Shown here: positions 53,213 to 62,368 of the stretch, in pieces
Numbering within the stretch: the stretch's first letter is position 1
Layout of the letters: each line of letters starts with the position of its first letter
Assembly (NCBI RefSeq): GCF_003044185.1
Contig: NZ_PYYB01000004.1
Location: 186,001-250,000 of the forward strand
Reading direction: 5' to 3'
Source of the DNA: Paraconexibacter algicola
GTDB lineage: Bacteria; Actinomycetota; Thermoleophilia; Solirubrobacterales; Solirubrobacteraceae
DNA: 64,000 nucleotides
Translations under genes and position numbers: made by a program
Notes under the pieces: model-generated
Told to the model about the DNA's origin: nothing
Seen by the model: only the letters and a program-made list of their open reading frames with translations
Databases searched by the model: none

Positions 53213-53248
53213 TCAACGGTTGAAGTCCTCAACTGTTTCTGCCATGAT
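53213..53248 (+). promoter_or_regulatory. Promoter with overlapping inverted repeats
   Basis: TTGAAG (53220-53225) and CATGAT (53243-53248) form a -35/-10 pair with 17-base spacing. Two inverted repeats lie on the -35: TCAAC-G-GTTGA (53213-53223) and TTGA-AGTCC-TCAA (53220-53232). The layout suggests a repressor, perhaps MarR-like, controlling the ABC exporter that follows. Confidence 0.5.
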
Positions 53249-53259
53249 GCGGGGCCACG

Positions 53260-55098
53260 ATGCCCCGACCCTTCCCCGAGCCCAAAGGTCCCCCCGCCGT
53301 CGATCGATACGGGGCGCCCGTGCGGCCGGATCGCGGGGAGCTGCGCCGGATCGCCGCGCTGTTCCGCCCGTACCGCGCGCGGCTGGCCACGGTCCTCGGG
53401 CTGATCACCGTCTCCGCGGGCCTGGGGATGGTCTCGCCGTTCCTGCTGCGCGAGATCCTCGACCAGGCGATCCCCGAGGCGGACACGACGCTGCTCACCT
53501 GGCTCGTGGTCGGCATGGTCGTCATCGCGATCGTCACCGGGGCGCTGGGCGTCGCGCAGACCTGGCTGTCCAACGTCGTCGGCCAGCGGGTCATGCACGA
53601 CCTCCGCGCCGCGGTCTACCGGCACCTGCAGCGGCTGTCGCTGGCGTTCTTCACCCGGACCCGCACCGGCGAGGTGCAGTCGCGCATCGCCAACGACATC
53701 GGCGGCGTGCAGAACGTCGTAACGAACACGGCGACCTCGCTGGTGTCGAACGTGACCACGGTGCTCGCGGTCACCGTCGCGATGATCCTGCTCGACTGGC
53801 GCCTGGCCGCGTTCAGCTTCGTGCTCCTGCCGTTCTTCGTCTGGCTGACCCGCCGCGTCGGCCAGGAGCGCAAGCGGATCACCGCGGTGCGCCAGGGCCG
53901 GATGGCGGACATGAGCTCGCTCGTGGAGGAGTCGCTGAGCGTCAGCGGCATCCTGCTCGGCAAGACGATGGGCCGCGGCCCCGAGCTGGCGCAGCGCTTC
54001 GAGCGCGAGTCCGCCGAGCTCGCCGACCTCGAGGTCCGCGCCCGGATGGCTGGCCGCTGGCGCATGGCCAGCGTGCAGATGAGCTTCGCGATCATGCCGG
54101 CGCTCGTCTACTGGTTCGCCGGGCAGTCGCTGGCGTCCGGCTCGGCGACGATCTCGATCGGCACGCTCGTCGCGTTCACGCAGTTGCAGACGCGGCTGTT
54201 CTTTCCGATCCAGTCGCTGCTGTCCGTCGCCGTGGACGTCCAGAGCTCCCTGGCCCTCTTCCACCGCATCTTCGAGTACCTCGACCTGCGGGTCGACATC
54301 GAGGAGGCCGACGAGCCGGTCGACCTCGGGGCCGACGGGCGGCGCGTCACCGGCCACGTCACGTTCGAAGACGTGCGGTTCGCCTACGACGAGGACGCCG
54401 CACCCACGATCGACGGCGTCAGCATCGACGTGCCGGCAGGCACGACGCTCGCGATCGTGGGGGAGACCGGCTCCGGCAAGACGACGCTCGGCTACCTGGT
54501 GGCGCGGCTCTACGACGCCGAGGCCGGGCGCGTGACGATCGACGGCGTCGACGTGCGCGACCTGAGCTTCGCGTCGCTGGCCCGCACGGTCGGGATCGTC
54601 TCGCAGGAGACGTACCTGTTCCACGCGTCGATCGCCGACAACCTCCGCTTCGCGAACCCGGACGCCACCGACGAGGACCTGCGCGAGGCCGCGGCCGCCG
54701 CGCGGATCCTCGAGCTGATCGACTCGCTGCCCGACGGCTTCGACACCGTCGTGGGCGAGCGCGGCTACCGGTTCTCCGGGGGCGAGAAGCAGCGCATCGC
54801 GATCGCCCGCACGATCCTGCGCAACCCGCCCGTGCTCGTGCTCGACGAGGCCACCAGCGCGCTGGACAGCCAGACCGAGCGGCTCGTGCAGGAGGCGCTC
54901 GACCGGCTGGCCGAGGGTCGCACGACCATCGCGATCGCGCATAGGCTCTCGACCGTGCGCGACGCCGACCAGATCGCCGTGCTCGACCGGGGACGCCTGG
55001 CCGAGCTCGGGACCCACGAGGAGCTGCTCGCCACGGGCGGCCGCTACGCCGCGCTCGCCGCCCGTGCCGGGACGGCCGACGGCGCGGTGGTCGCGTGA
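53260..55098 (+). CDS. ABC exporter, half-transporter (MsbA/BmrA-like)
   Basis: The 612-residue half-transporter has six transmembrane helices in the first 330 residues and a cytoplasmic ATPase with Walker A GETGSGKTT, signature FSGGEKQRI (a common variant of LSGGQ), Walker B VLVLDEATSALD and an H-loop in IAHRLST. It likely forms a homodimer that exports a lipid or drug. Its promoter carries inverted repeats, so expression may be inducible. The VOC gene overlaps its end (GTGA). Confidence 0.95.
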   Translation: MPRPFPEPKGPPAVDRYGAPVRPDRGELRRIAALFRPYRARLATVLGLITVSAGLGMVSPFLLREILDQAIPEADTTLLTWLVVGMVVIAIVTGALGVAQTWLSNVVGQRVMHDLRAAVYRHLQRLSLAFFTRTRTGEVQSRIANDIGGVQNVVTNTATSLVSNVTTVLAVTVAMILLDWRLAAFSFVLLPFFVWLTRRVGQERKRITAVRQGRMADMSSLVEESLSVSGILLGKTMGRGPELAQRFERESAELADLEVRARMAGRWRMASVQMSFAIMPALVYWFAGQSLASGSATISIGTLVAFTQLQTRLFFPIQSLLSVAVDVQSSLALFHRIFEYLDLRVDIEEADEPVDLGADGRRVTGHVTFEDVRFAYDEDAAPTIDGVSIDVPAGTTLAIVGETGSGKTTLGYLVARLYDAEAGRVTIDGVDVRDLSFASLARTVGIVSQETYLFHASIADNLRFANPDATDEDLREAAAAARILELIDSLPDGFDTVVGERGYRFSGGEKQRIAIARTILRNPPVLVLDEATSALDSQTERLVQEALDRLAEGRTTIAIAHRLSTVRDADQIAVLDRGRLAELGTHEELLATGGRYAALAARAGTADGAVVA

Positions 55099-55721
55099 TC
55101 GGCCTGCGCGCGCTGCGCGTCGCCGGCACCACCGCCCCCTGGACCGCGCTCGGGTTCTCCGTCCGCCCCGAGCCGCTCGTGCCGGGACTCGACATCGGGA
55201 CGACCTCGCTGGACCTCGAGCCCGCGGCCGCGGGCATCATCGGCTGGACGCTCGTCGGGGAGGGCCCGGCGCAGCTCGACGGGCTCCGCACGACCTGGAT
55301 CGACGATCCCGGCCCGCTGCGCGCCACGCTGCACCCCAACGGCGCGACCCGCCTGGACCACGTCGTCGTCATGACCCCCTCGCTGCAGCGCACCACCGGC
55401 GCGCTCGGCGACGCGGGGCTCGAGCTGCGCCGCACGCGCGACGCCGGCACGCCGGACCGGCCGCTGCAGCAGGGCTTCTACCGGCTCGGGGAGGTCATCC
55501 TCGAGGTCGTCGGCGACGTGCCGCCCGAGGGGCCCGCGCGGTTCTGGGGCCTGGTCGCCGTGGTGCCCGACGTGGACGCCCTCGCGGGACAGCTCGGCCC
55601 GCGGCTGGTCGGCACGCCGAAGGACGCCGTGCAGCCCGGGCGGCGCATCCTGACGGTGCGCCGGGAGGCCGGCCTGCCGGTGCCGTTCGCCTTCCTCACG
55701 CCCGACCCGCGGCGCGGCTGA
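55095..55721 (+). CDS. Glyoxalase/VOC-like protein
   Basis: The 208-residue protein has two halves of similar pattern, the second with LDHVVVMTPSLQRTTGALGDAGLELRRTR (in part), VILEVVGDV and FWGLVAVVPDVDALAGQLG. This matches the vicinal-oxygen-chelate (glyoxalase-like) fold with its H-x-x and E metal pattern (His in LDHVVV, Glu in VILEVV). The reaction is unknown. It is coupled to the exporter gene by a four-base overlap and may modify or bind the exported compound. Confidence 0.82.
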   Translation: MIGLRALRVAGTTAPWTALGFSVRPEPLVPGLDIGTTSLDLEPAAAGIIGWTLVGEGPAQLDGLRTTWIDDPGPLRATLHPNGATRLDHVVVMTPSLQRTTGALGDAGLELRRTRDAGTPDRPLQQGFYRLGEVILEVVGDVPPEGPARFWGLVAVVPDVDALAGQLGPRLVGTPKDAVQPGRRILTVRREAGLPVPFAFLTPDPRRG

Positions 55722-55838
55722 CCGGCGCGTCGCAGGGCCGTGTGCGGTCCCTGCCGGTGCAAGAGATCCTGCAAAACGGGCGATTCGCCGCTGCTAGGTT
55801 CGCCGCGGCGCCGGGCTTGCCGCGGCGCCGACCGCCGC

Positions 55839-56780
55839 ATGATCCCCGCCGCCGCCAGCCATCGGTCCGCCCGTCGCGGACACGCCCTCGCCCTGCTGCT
55901 CGCCGTCCTCGCCGCGTCCGCGGTGGGGTCGCCGGCCGTGCAGGCCAAGCCCCTGGAGAAGGGGGACCGCGGGGATCGGGTGGAGAAGCTGCAGCAGATG
56001 CTCGGGCTGCCTGCCGACGGCGTCTTCGGACCCGGCACCCTGCGGGCGGTCAAGCGCTTCCAGCGCCGTCACCGCATCACCGCCGACGGGATCGTCGGCG
56101 CGGGCACGTGGCGGATGCTGCGCCGCGCCCGTGACGCCCGTCGCTCCCGCAGCCGCGCCCGGGCCCGCGCGAGCGCCGGCGCCGGACAGGGCGTGTCGCG
56201 CAGCCGCAGCCGGGCCACGCGGATCCTGCAGCGGCGCCTGGGCATCACCGCCGACGGGGTCTTCGGGCCCGGGACCGAGCGGGCGGTCAAGCGGTTCCAG
56301 CGCCGGCGCGGGCTGACCGCGGACGGGGTCGTCGGTCCGGGCACCTGGCACGCGCTCGGCGTCCGGGGGCGTCCGGTCCTCAAGCGCAGCCGCCGCGGCC
56401 GCGCGGCGGGCCGTCCCGGGGTGCCGGTCGCCGTCCTGCGCGCGATCGCGGCCGCGAACCGCATCGCCCGCTACCCGTACCGCTACGGCGGCGGGCACCG
56501 CAGCTTCACCGACAGCGCCTACGACTGCTCGGGCTCGGTCTCCTACGTGCTGCGCGGCGCGGGCCGCCTGCGGGCGCCGCTGGACTCGAGCGCGCTGATG
56601 TCCTACGGCTCGCCCGGGCCGGGGCGCTACATCACGATCTACGCGAACCCGGGACACACGTTCATGGTGATCCGCGGCCGCCGCTACGACACGACCGGGC
56701 GCTGGCAGACCGGGTCGCGCTGGCAGCCGGAGATGCGTCCCACGGGCGGCTACGTCGTCCGACACCCCCCGGGCCTGTAG
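55839..56780 (+). CDS. Peptidoglycan-binding protein with NlpC/P60-like domain
   Basis: The 313-residue exported protein has a signal sequence ([22 protein letters not shown]) and two PG_binding_1 domains. Each has the family motif [18 protein letters not shown] and (G)xxADGxVGxGTW. The C-terminal domain has C230 in [12 protein letters not shown] and H273 in NPGHTFMVI, the Cys-His pair of NlpC/P60 endopeptidases. It likely cleaves peptide stems of peptidoglycan. I chose ATG 55839, which starts the signal peptide. The 117-base upstream gap has GC-rich direct repeats and no riboswitch consensus I can recognise. Confidence 0.88.
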   Translation: MIPAAASHRSARRGHALALLLAVLAASAVGSPAVQAKPLEKGDRGDRVEKLQQMLGLPADGVFGPGTLRAVKRFQRRHRITADGIVGAGTWRMLRRARDARRSRSRARARASAGAGQGVSRSRSRATRILQRRLGITADGVFGPGTERAVKRFQRRRGLTADGVVGPGTWHALGVRGRPVLKRSRRGRAAGRPGVPVAVLRAIAAANRIARYPYRYGGGHRSFTDSAYDCSGSVSYVLRGAGRLRAPLDSSALMSYGSPGPGRYITIYANPGHTFMVIRGRRYDTTGRWQTGSRWQPEMRPTGGYVVRHPPGL

Positions 56781-56799
56781 CCGATGGCCGCGGCGAAGC

Positions 56800-56813
56800 G
56801 CCCTGTGCAGGGC
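56800..56813 (+). terminator. Hairpin terminator after the peptidoglycan hydrolase
   Basis: GCCCT and AGGGC form a stem around GTGC, followed by ATTTCGTCGCGATTTC, the nearest to a U-rich tail in the window. It lies 20 bases after the stop. Confidence 0.55.
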
Positions 56814-56895
56814 ATTTCGTCGCGATTTCGGCCGTGAACCAGTACGTTTGTCCCGGTCCCCGGGGGTTGGGGGCGACTCACACGAAGGGGCAACC

Positions 56896-57582
56896 ATGAA
56901 GGACGCAACGGGCGGTAGGGCGCTCGACGGCGCGATCAGCGTCGTGGTGACGGACGACCACAAAGTGGTGCGTGAGGGGCTGCGCAGCTTCCTCGGCGCG
57001 GTCGGGGGATTCGACGTCGTCGGCGAGGCGTCGGACGGGGACGAGGCGGTGTCGCTGGTCGACGCGCTCGCCGCGGCCGGCAACGCGCCGCACGTGGTTC
57101 TGATGGACCTGCTGATGAGCCCGGGGGACGGGATCACCGCGACGCGGGCGATCAAGGAGCGTCACCGGGACATCGACGTGATCGCGATGACGTCGTTCGT
57201 CGACGAGTCGAAGGTCGTGGAGGCGCTCGACGCGGGCGCCACCGGGTACCTGCTGAAGGACGCGGAGGCCGACGAGGTCGCGGAGGCGATCCGGGCGGCG
57301 CGGCGCGGCGAGATCCACATCGATCCGGCGATGGCGAAGGTCCTGATGGGCAAGCTCCGCGAGCCGGAGGCGCCGAAGCCGCTGGACCAGCTCACCGACC
57401 GAGAGCGCGAGGTCCTCGCGCTCGTCGCGCGGGGCTTCGCGAACAAGCAGATCGCTGCGGACCTGGACATCAGCGAGCGGACGGCGCGCACGCACGTGAG
57501 CAACATCCTCGCGAAGCTCGACCTGCACTCGCGCACGCAGGCGGCGCTGTTCGCGGTGCGGGCCGGGTTGGTCGAGGTCTAG
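56896..57582 (+). CDS. NarL/FixJ-family response regulator
   Basis: The 228-residue regulator has a receiver with VTDDHKVVREGL, phospho-acceptor D71 in VLMDLLMSPGDG and K in YLLKDA, then a LuxR-type HTH (LTDREREVLALVARGFANKQIAADLDISERTARTHVSNILAKL, in parts). I chose ATG 56896 because an AAGGGG ribosome binding site lies eight bases before it. A TACGTT box lies at 56843-56848. The cognate kinase gene starts five bases after its stop. Confidence 0.95.
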   Translation: MKDATGGRALDGAISVVVTDDHKVVREGLRSFLGAVGGFDVVGEASDGDEAVSLVDALAAAGNAPHVVLMDLLMSPGDGITATRAIKERHRDIDVIAMTSFVDESKVVEALDAGATGYLLKDAEADEVAEAIRAARRGEIHIDPAMAKVLMGKLREPEAPKPLDQLTDREREVLALVARGFANKQIAADLDISERTARTHVSNILAKLDLHSRTQAALFAVRAGLVEV

Positions 57583-57586
57583 GCGC

Positions 57587-59143
57587 TTGGCCGGCGCGAC
57601 ACCTGAAGCTCCCGGTGTCGCGCGGTCCGGGACCACCGCGGGCCGGCGGGCGGCGATCGACCGCGTCGAGGCGCTCGGCTTCAGCCTGACCGCGCTGCAC
57701 GCGGCGCTGCTGGTCGTCGGTAGCGCCGTGCCGGGCTGGGGCTGGGTGCTGGTGGCGGCGCTGGTCGCCGTCACGGCGCCGTCGCTGGCGGGGGCGTGGA
57801 TCGTCGACTGGCCGCTGCGCGTCGTGCTGCTGCTGGCGTGCTCGACGCTCGTCGTGCTGGCGGGCGACGAGGACGCGCAGGCGGCATGGACGTGGATGAC
57901 GCTCGCGGTCGCGGTACCCGCGTTCCACGGCCGCCCGCCGCTGGCGAGCCTCTACGTGGCGCTGATCACGGCGACGACCACGACGGTCCTGGCGGCGGCG
58001 TCCGCGCCGTGGTCCGTGGCCGCGCCCGCCGCGGCCGCGGTCCTGCTCGTCGGGGCGCTGGCGACCGGTCTGGCCGACGGCCTGCGCGCCGCGGAGGGGG
58101 CGTCCGCGGTCCTGCAGTCGCGTGAGCGCCGGTTCGGTGCGCTGCTGCGCGACGCGGCCGAGGTGATCGTGCTGGTGGGCCCGGACCGCGAGGTGCAGTT
58201 CGTCAGCCCGGCGCTCGGCCGGGTGCTCGGCCACGCGGACACGACGGGCATGGGGGACGACTGGCTGGGGCTCGTGCATCCCGACGACCGTGCGACGGTG
58301 CTGCAGCTCGCCCGGCGCGTCCGGGCGATGCCGGGCACGCCGGTGAGCGCGGAGCTGCGCGCGCGGCACGCCGACGGCCGGCACGTCTGGATCCACCTGC
58401 GGGTCGTCGACCTGACCGCGAACCCGGACGTGGGCGGGATCGTCCTCTCGTTCCACGACATCAGCGACCAGAAGGACGCCGCCAGCGAGGAGCGGCTGCG
58501 GATCTCCCGCGACCTGCACGACTCGGTCTCGCAGGCGCTGTTCTCGATGACGCTGCAGTCCCGTGCCGCGCAGCTGCAACTGGAGCGCGCCGGGCTCGAC
58601 CCGCAGTCCCCTGCGCGCCGGACGGTGACCGACGTCGCGGATCTCGCGCGCGGCGCCCTGGCCGAGATCCGGGCGTTGATCTTCGAGCTGCGCCCGCGCG
58701 CCCTGGTGGAGGAGGGGTTCGTCAGCGCGGTGCGCAAGCACGCCGCCGCGGTGGGCTCCCGCCATCGCGTGGCGGTGGTCGTCGAGGCGCCCGCCGAGCG
58801 GATCCCGGTGGGGGAGGCGGTGGAGGAGCACCTCTTCCGCGTCATCCAGGAGGCGGTGGGCAACGCGGCCCGTCATGCGCACGCGGAGCGGATCACGGTC
58901 GACATCGCGACGGCGGGCGAGCCGCCGTGGGTCACGGTGACGGTGCAGGACGACGGGCGCGGGTTCGACCCAGCCGCCCGCTTCGACGGGCACTTCGGGC
59001 TGGAGACGATGCGCGAGCGGGTCGCCGTGCTGGGCGGTCAGCTGCGGATCGACAGCGCGCCAGGTGCGGGCACGACGGTCGCGGTGGCGATCCCGGCGGA
59101 GACGGGCGGCGCGCTCGTCACCCCGGCCCGCGGCAGCGCCTGA
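57587..59143 (+). CDS. NarX/LiaS-type sensor histidine kinase with PAS domain
   Basis: The 518-residue kinase starts at TTG 57587. It has about five to six membrane helices (residues 30-160), a PAS domain (about 175-290, with VQFVSPALGRVLG), the HisKA_3 box RISRDLHDSVSQALF with H311, and a HATPase domain with NAARHAHA and DDGRGF. This three-gene style (kinase after NarL-like regulator) forms a two-component system. The ligand is unknown; the membrane-helix cluster rather than an outer domain suggests sensing within the membrane, as in LiaS. Confidence 0.94.
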   Translation: MAGATPEAPGVARSGTTAGRRAAIDRVEALGFSLTALHAALLVVGSAVPGWGWVLVAALVAVTAPSLAGAWIVDWPLRVVLLLACSTLVVLAGDEDAQAAWTWMTLAVAVPAFHGRPPLASLYVALITATTTTVLAAASAPWSVAAPAAAAVLLVGALATGLADGLRAAEGASAVLQSRERRFGALLRDAAEVIVLVGPDREVQFVSPALGRVLGHADTTGMGDDWLGLVHPDDRATVLQLARRVRAMPGTPVSAELRARHADGRHVWIHLRVVDLTANPDVGGIVLSFHDISDQKDAASEERLRISRDLHDSVSQALFSMTLQSRAAQLQLERAGLDPQSPARRTVTDVADLARGALAEIRALIFELRPRALVEEGFVSAVRKHAAAVGSRHRVAVVVEAPAERIPVGEAVEEHLFRVIQEAVGNAARHAHAERITVDIATAGEPPWVTVTVQDDGRGFDPAARFDGHFGLETMRERVAVLGGQLRIDSAPGAGTTVAVAIPAETGGALVTPARGSA

Positions 59144-59144
59144 G

Positions 59145-59160
59145 CGGCGCCGCGGCGCCG
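59145..59160. terminator. Perfect palindrome between convergent genes
   Basis: CGGCGCCGCGGCGCCG is a perfect 16-base palindrome two bases after the kinase stop codon; the converging small gene ends at 59166. It likely ends transcription of both. Confidence 0.5.
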
Positions 59161-59165
59161 TGGGA

Positions 59166-59573
59166 TCAGGCGTCCAGGACGCCGCGCGCGACGGCGAACG
59201 CGGCCCCGGAGAGCTCGAGCTCGGGGTGGTCGAGCGCCCACTGCAGCGCCTGGCGGGCGACGTCGCGCGGGTCGCGCGCGCTCCAGAACGCGGGCGGACC
59301 GCCGGCCGGGTCGGGCTCGCGCACCCCGCCGAGCCGGACGACCTCGCCGAGCAGCGCCATCGCCTCCTGCTCCTCGTCCAGGCGTCGCGCCATGAGCTCC
59401 TCGACGTTGAGGGCGGACACGCGCACGCCCTCCGGGCCGAGGTCCTCGACGAGCACGAGCGGCAGGTGCACGGGCGCGAGCCCGATCAGGTCCCGGCTGG
59501 CGGCGACCGCGTCGGTGCGTCCGCCGAGACGGTTGAGCAGCGCGACGAGCGCGGTGGTCGAGGCGACGCTCAC
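59166..59573 (-). CDS. Hypothetical protein
   Basis: I recognise no family. The 135-residue protein is mostly alpha-helical by composition: VSVASTTALVALLNRLGGRTDAV..., a strand HLPLVLVEDLG, then LNVEELMARRLDEEQEAMALLGEV and a C-terminal alanine-rich helix. GTG 59573 overlaps the stop of a possible upstream small ORF (GTGA). An alternative in-frame ATG at 59597 would add eight residues (MPHARERP) and lie inside that small ORF. Confidence 0.65.
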   Translation of the reverse strand: MSVASTTALVALLNRLGGRTDAVAASRDLIGLAPVHLPLVLVEDLGPEGVRVSALNVEELMARRLDEEQEAMALLGEVVRLGGVREPDPAGGPPAFWSARDPRDVARQALQWALDHPELELSGAAFAVARGVLDA

Positions 59574-59650
59574 CGGTCGCTCCCGGGCGTGCGGCATCCC
59601 GCACCGGGACGGGTCGCATCGGGCATGGACGGGACGGGCGCGGCGCTCAC
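59570..59650 (-). CDS. Possible leaderless 26-codon upstream ORF
   Basis: GTG 59650 lies seven bases after a TAGACT -10 box and opens a 26-codon frame that ends in a TGA overlapping the GTG of the next gene. The peptide (VSAAPVPSMPDATRPGAGCR, then TPGSDR) has no known motif. It could be a leader peptide, or an accident of frame. Confidence 0.3.
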   Translation of the reverse strand: MSAAPVPSMPDATRPGAGCRTPGSDR

Positions 59651-59657
59651 CGCACCG

Positions 59658-59663
59658 AGTCTA
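59658..59663 (-). promoter_or_regulatory. -10 box (TAGACT) before the small ORF
   Basis: On the reverse strand TAGACT ends seven bases before GTG 59650. It is the only TANNNT box in this intergenic region. Confidence 0.35.
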
Positions 59664-59731
59664 GGCGCAGCGGGCCGCCCCTCGGGGCTCCCGGGCGCCC
59701 CGGCGCGCCTGGCGCACCGGGGCCGTGGGAC

Positions 59732-62356
59732 TCAGGTCCGCCGGCGGGGGGCCTTGGCCGAGCGCGCGGGCTTGACGGTCACGCGACCGCTCGCGGCCCG
59801 CCGGCCGGCGAGGCTCGCCGTGACCGTGACGGGCAGCTTGTGGAAGCGGCCCAGCAGCTGCCGCGAGCGCTTGCTGAGCTTCAGCGTCACCACGGTGCTG
59901 CGGCCGGGCTGCAGCGTCCGGGTCGCGCGGGCGACGGTGACCGTGACGGTGCGGACCTTCGGGCGGGCGCGCAGACCGATCACCGTGTCGCCGCGGCGAC
60001 GCTCACGCGTGGTGGCCTTCAGCGCCACCTTGCAGGTCCGTCCCGCTGCCGCGCTGCACCGCAGGGTCACGCGGACGGTCTTCGGGGTGGTGGAGAGCCG
60101 CACGAGTCCGAGCCGGGTCGGGACGACCACGGGCGCAGGCGTGGGCGTGGGCCCGCCGTCGTTGGCGGGCGGCCCCACCGGGGTGACGGGCGTGGGCGTG
60201 AGCGTCGTGAAGGTCCGGACCGGTCCGCGGAAGGTGTCGGCGGGGTCGGACCCGGAGGCGGGCCGCTCGATCCGGACCTGCGCGTAGTGGACGGTCCCGG
60301 GCGCGAGGCCGGTCAGCGTCGCGAAGAGGGCGGGCGAGACGACCGACCCGGCTGCGACCGTGGCGGACTCACCGACCGGGGAGAGCGCATCCGGGCTGGT
60401 GCCGACGTAGAGCCGGGCGGTCCCGGCGCGTTCGTCGGTGGCGCTGCCGGTGAGCGTCGCGCCGGAGGTCGTGACGGCCGTCGCGGCGACGTCGGCGTCC
60501 TGCAGCCGTTCGACGGCGCCGAGATCGCAGGCAGTGCCCTGCGGGCGCATGGCGCCGCGTCGGTCGAGGCCTCCGCAGGCCGGGTCCGTCTCCGGCACCA
60601 CGTCGAGGGCGGGGCTCCCCGGCGCGGGGCGCAGCAGCGGCACCGGGTCGGCGGTCGCCGGGATCAGGGGATCGGTGGAGATCGGCGCCCCGCACGACGC
60701 CGGGAAGCTCAGGCTCGGACCGTCGAGGCCGACGGGGACGGGGCCATCGCAGTTCGCGGCGCCGTTGGAGGAGGCGAGGACCGCGCGGAGCGTGGCGCTG
60801 CCGCCGGCGGGAACGTGGATGCCGGAGCCGACGGTCGTGGAGCCGGGCCGGTGGTTGTACGCCACGGTCGTGCCGTCGAGCGTCAGGGTGCCGGCCGCGT
60901 ACGCGCCGTCGCCCAGGCCGGCGGGCCGCGCGGGAACCTGGCCGGCCGCCGGGACGACGTCGACCCCGCGGTTCTCGGTGATGGTGCTGTCGCTGACCGC
61001 CATCGTGCCGCCGGGCTGCGGCGCCAGGCCGCCGCCGTGCCCCGCCGGACCGTCGTCGCCGCGCGCGCCGCCGGCGCCGGCGGCGCCGCCCTGCTGGGTG
61101 GAGTTGCGGGTGATGTCGGTCCGGGCGACGGTCGTGGTCGTGCCGCCCGCGGTGGCGATGCCGCCACCCATCCCGCCCGCGCCGCCGTTGCCGCCGTCGA
61201 TCGTCGCGGTCGTGTCGGCGGTCGAGCCGGCGCCCCCTGCGCCGGCACGGTTGGTCGCGATCGTGCTGTCGGTCACGGTGGTCGTCCCGGTTCCCGCCGC
61301 GTCGTAGAGCCCACCGCCGGAGCCGCCGGCACCCCCGTCACGGGTGTTGGTGTCCATCTGGCAGCGACCGCCGGAGCCGCCGCCGCCCGCGGTGTTGCCG
61401 CGCAGGATGGAGGTCTCGATCGTGGTCATGGCGCCGGGCGCGGCGAAGATCCCACCGCCGTCCCCGCCCGCCCCACCGGTCCCCGACGAGAGATCCGAGG
61501 CCTGGCTGCCACCGCCACGTCCGGCCTGGTTGCCCTCGATCGTCGTGCCGTTGCGGGTGACGAGGGTCCCGAGGTTGGCGACGCCACCGCCGTCCCCGCC
61601 CTCGCCGCTCAGACCTCCCGTCCCGGCAATGTCGCGCAGGCCGCTGGCGCCGTCGCCGGCGTTGTTGCCGCTGACGATGGCCGCGTCGAGGGTGAGCGAT
61701 CCGGTGTTGTAGATGCCGCCGCCGTCACCACCGCGGCCGCCGAGCGAGCCGCCGGTCGGACCGTAGACGGGGTCACCGGGCGCGGACGCCAGCCGGTAGC
61801 CGTCGCCACCGGTGCCGGCGCGACCGCCTTCGACGCGCGTGTCGGCGAGCGTGAGCGTCCCCGCGTTGCGGATCACGCCGCCGTTGCCGCCGGCCTGCCC
61901 GGTGGGCGCCTGGGCGGTGCCGGCGGCGCCGCGGGGCAGGACGCCGTTGACGAGCCGCAGGGACTCCACGCGGACCGTGCCGCCCTGGACGTCGAGCACG
62001 CGACCGCCGCCGTTGGCGTCGATCGTCGTGGTGCCGGCCGCTGCGCCGCGGATCGTCACCTCGCCGGCGGTGACGACGAGGTCGCTGGTGCCGCCGCCGG
62101 TCGCGGCCGCGAGAGCGTAGGTGCCGGCCGAGACGACGACGGTGTTCGCGCCGGGGGTGGCGCCCGGGCAGTCGGCCGCGGCGGACGCGGGGGCCTGCGC
62201 TGCGGCGATCGCCTCGCGCAGCGAGCAGCCCGCGGTGGCCGGATCGTCGTCGGCGTGGTCGACGGTGATGGTGCCGGCGAGGGCGCTGGAGGGCGCGAGG
62301 GCGCCCGCGAGCAGGCAGGCGGCGAGAAGCGCCCGGGGGCGCGGGGTCTGGACCAT
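59732..62356 (-). CDS. Secreted CSLREA right-handed beta-helix protein
   Basis: The 874-residue exported protein has a signal peptide (ALLAACLLAGALAPSSALA), then the CSLREA motif (GCSLREAIAAAQ, residues 44-55). Residues 60-520 form a long series of short beta-helix turns rich in Gly (GGDGGGIYNTG, GGSGGGLYDAAG and similar), each with T-L-T-L-D-type strands. A fibronectin-like region follows (VRTFTTLTPTPVTPVG) and a C-terminal basic domain of short strands (RTCKVALKATTRERRRG). It is probably a surface adhesin or wall-associated fibre. The same strand pattern is seen in polymorphic outer-membrane-like proteins. A GAACAT box lies six bases before its ATG. Confidence 0.85.
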   Translation of the reverse strand: MVQTPRPRALLAACLLAGALAPSSALAGTITVDHADDDPATAGCSLREAIAAAQAPASAAADCPGATPGANTVVVSAGTYALAAATGGGTSDLVVTAGEVTIRGAAAGTTTIDANGGGRVLDVQGGTVRVESLRLVNGVLPRGAAGTAQAPTGQAGGNGGVIRNAGTLTLADTRVEGGRAGTGGDGYRLASAPGDPVYGPTGGSLGGRGGDGGGIYNTGSLTLDAAIVSGNNAGDGASGLRDIAGTGGLSGEGGDGGGVANLGTLVTRNGTTIEGNQAGRGGGSQASDLSSGTGGAGGDGGGIFAAPGAMTTIETSILRGNTAGGGGSGGRCQMDTNTRDGGAGGSGGGLYDAAGTGTTTVTDSTIATNRAGAGGAGSTADTTATIDGGNGGAGGMGGGIATAGGTTTTVARTDITRNSTQQGGAAGAGGARGDDGPAGHGGGLAPQPGGTMAVSDSTITENRGVDVVPAAGQVPARPAGLGDGAYAAGTLTLDGTTVAYNHRPGSTTVGSGIHVPAGGSATLRAVLASSNGAANCDGPVPVGLDGPSLSFPASCGAPISTDPLIPATADPVPLLRPAPGSPALDVVPETDPACGGLDRRGAMRPQGTACDLGAVERLQDADVAATAVTTSGATLTGSATDERAGTARLYVGTSPDALSPVGESATVAAGSVVSPALFATLTGLAPGTVHYAQVRIERPASGSDPADTFRGPVRTFTTLTPTPVTPVGPPANDGGPTPTPAPVVVPTRLGLVRLSTTPKTVRVTLRCSAAAGRTCKVALKATTRERRRGDTVIGLRARPKVRTVTVTVARATRTLQPGRSTVVTLKLSKRSRQLLGRFHKLPVTVTASLAGRRAASGRVTVKPARSAKAPRRRT

Positions 62357-62362
62357 GGCCGG

Positions 62363-62368
62363 ATGTTC
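62363..62368 (-). promoter_or_regulatory. -10-like box (GAACAT) of the beta-helix gene
   Basis: On the reverse strand GAACAT ends six bases before ATG 62356; it keeps the key A and T only. Confidence 0.3.

Noticed and set aside
55722-55838. Possible riboswitch (c-di-AMP type) before the peptidoglycan hydrolase
   Set aside because: The gap is only 117 bases and I find no match to the conserved ydaO core; only GC-rich direct repeats are visible.
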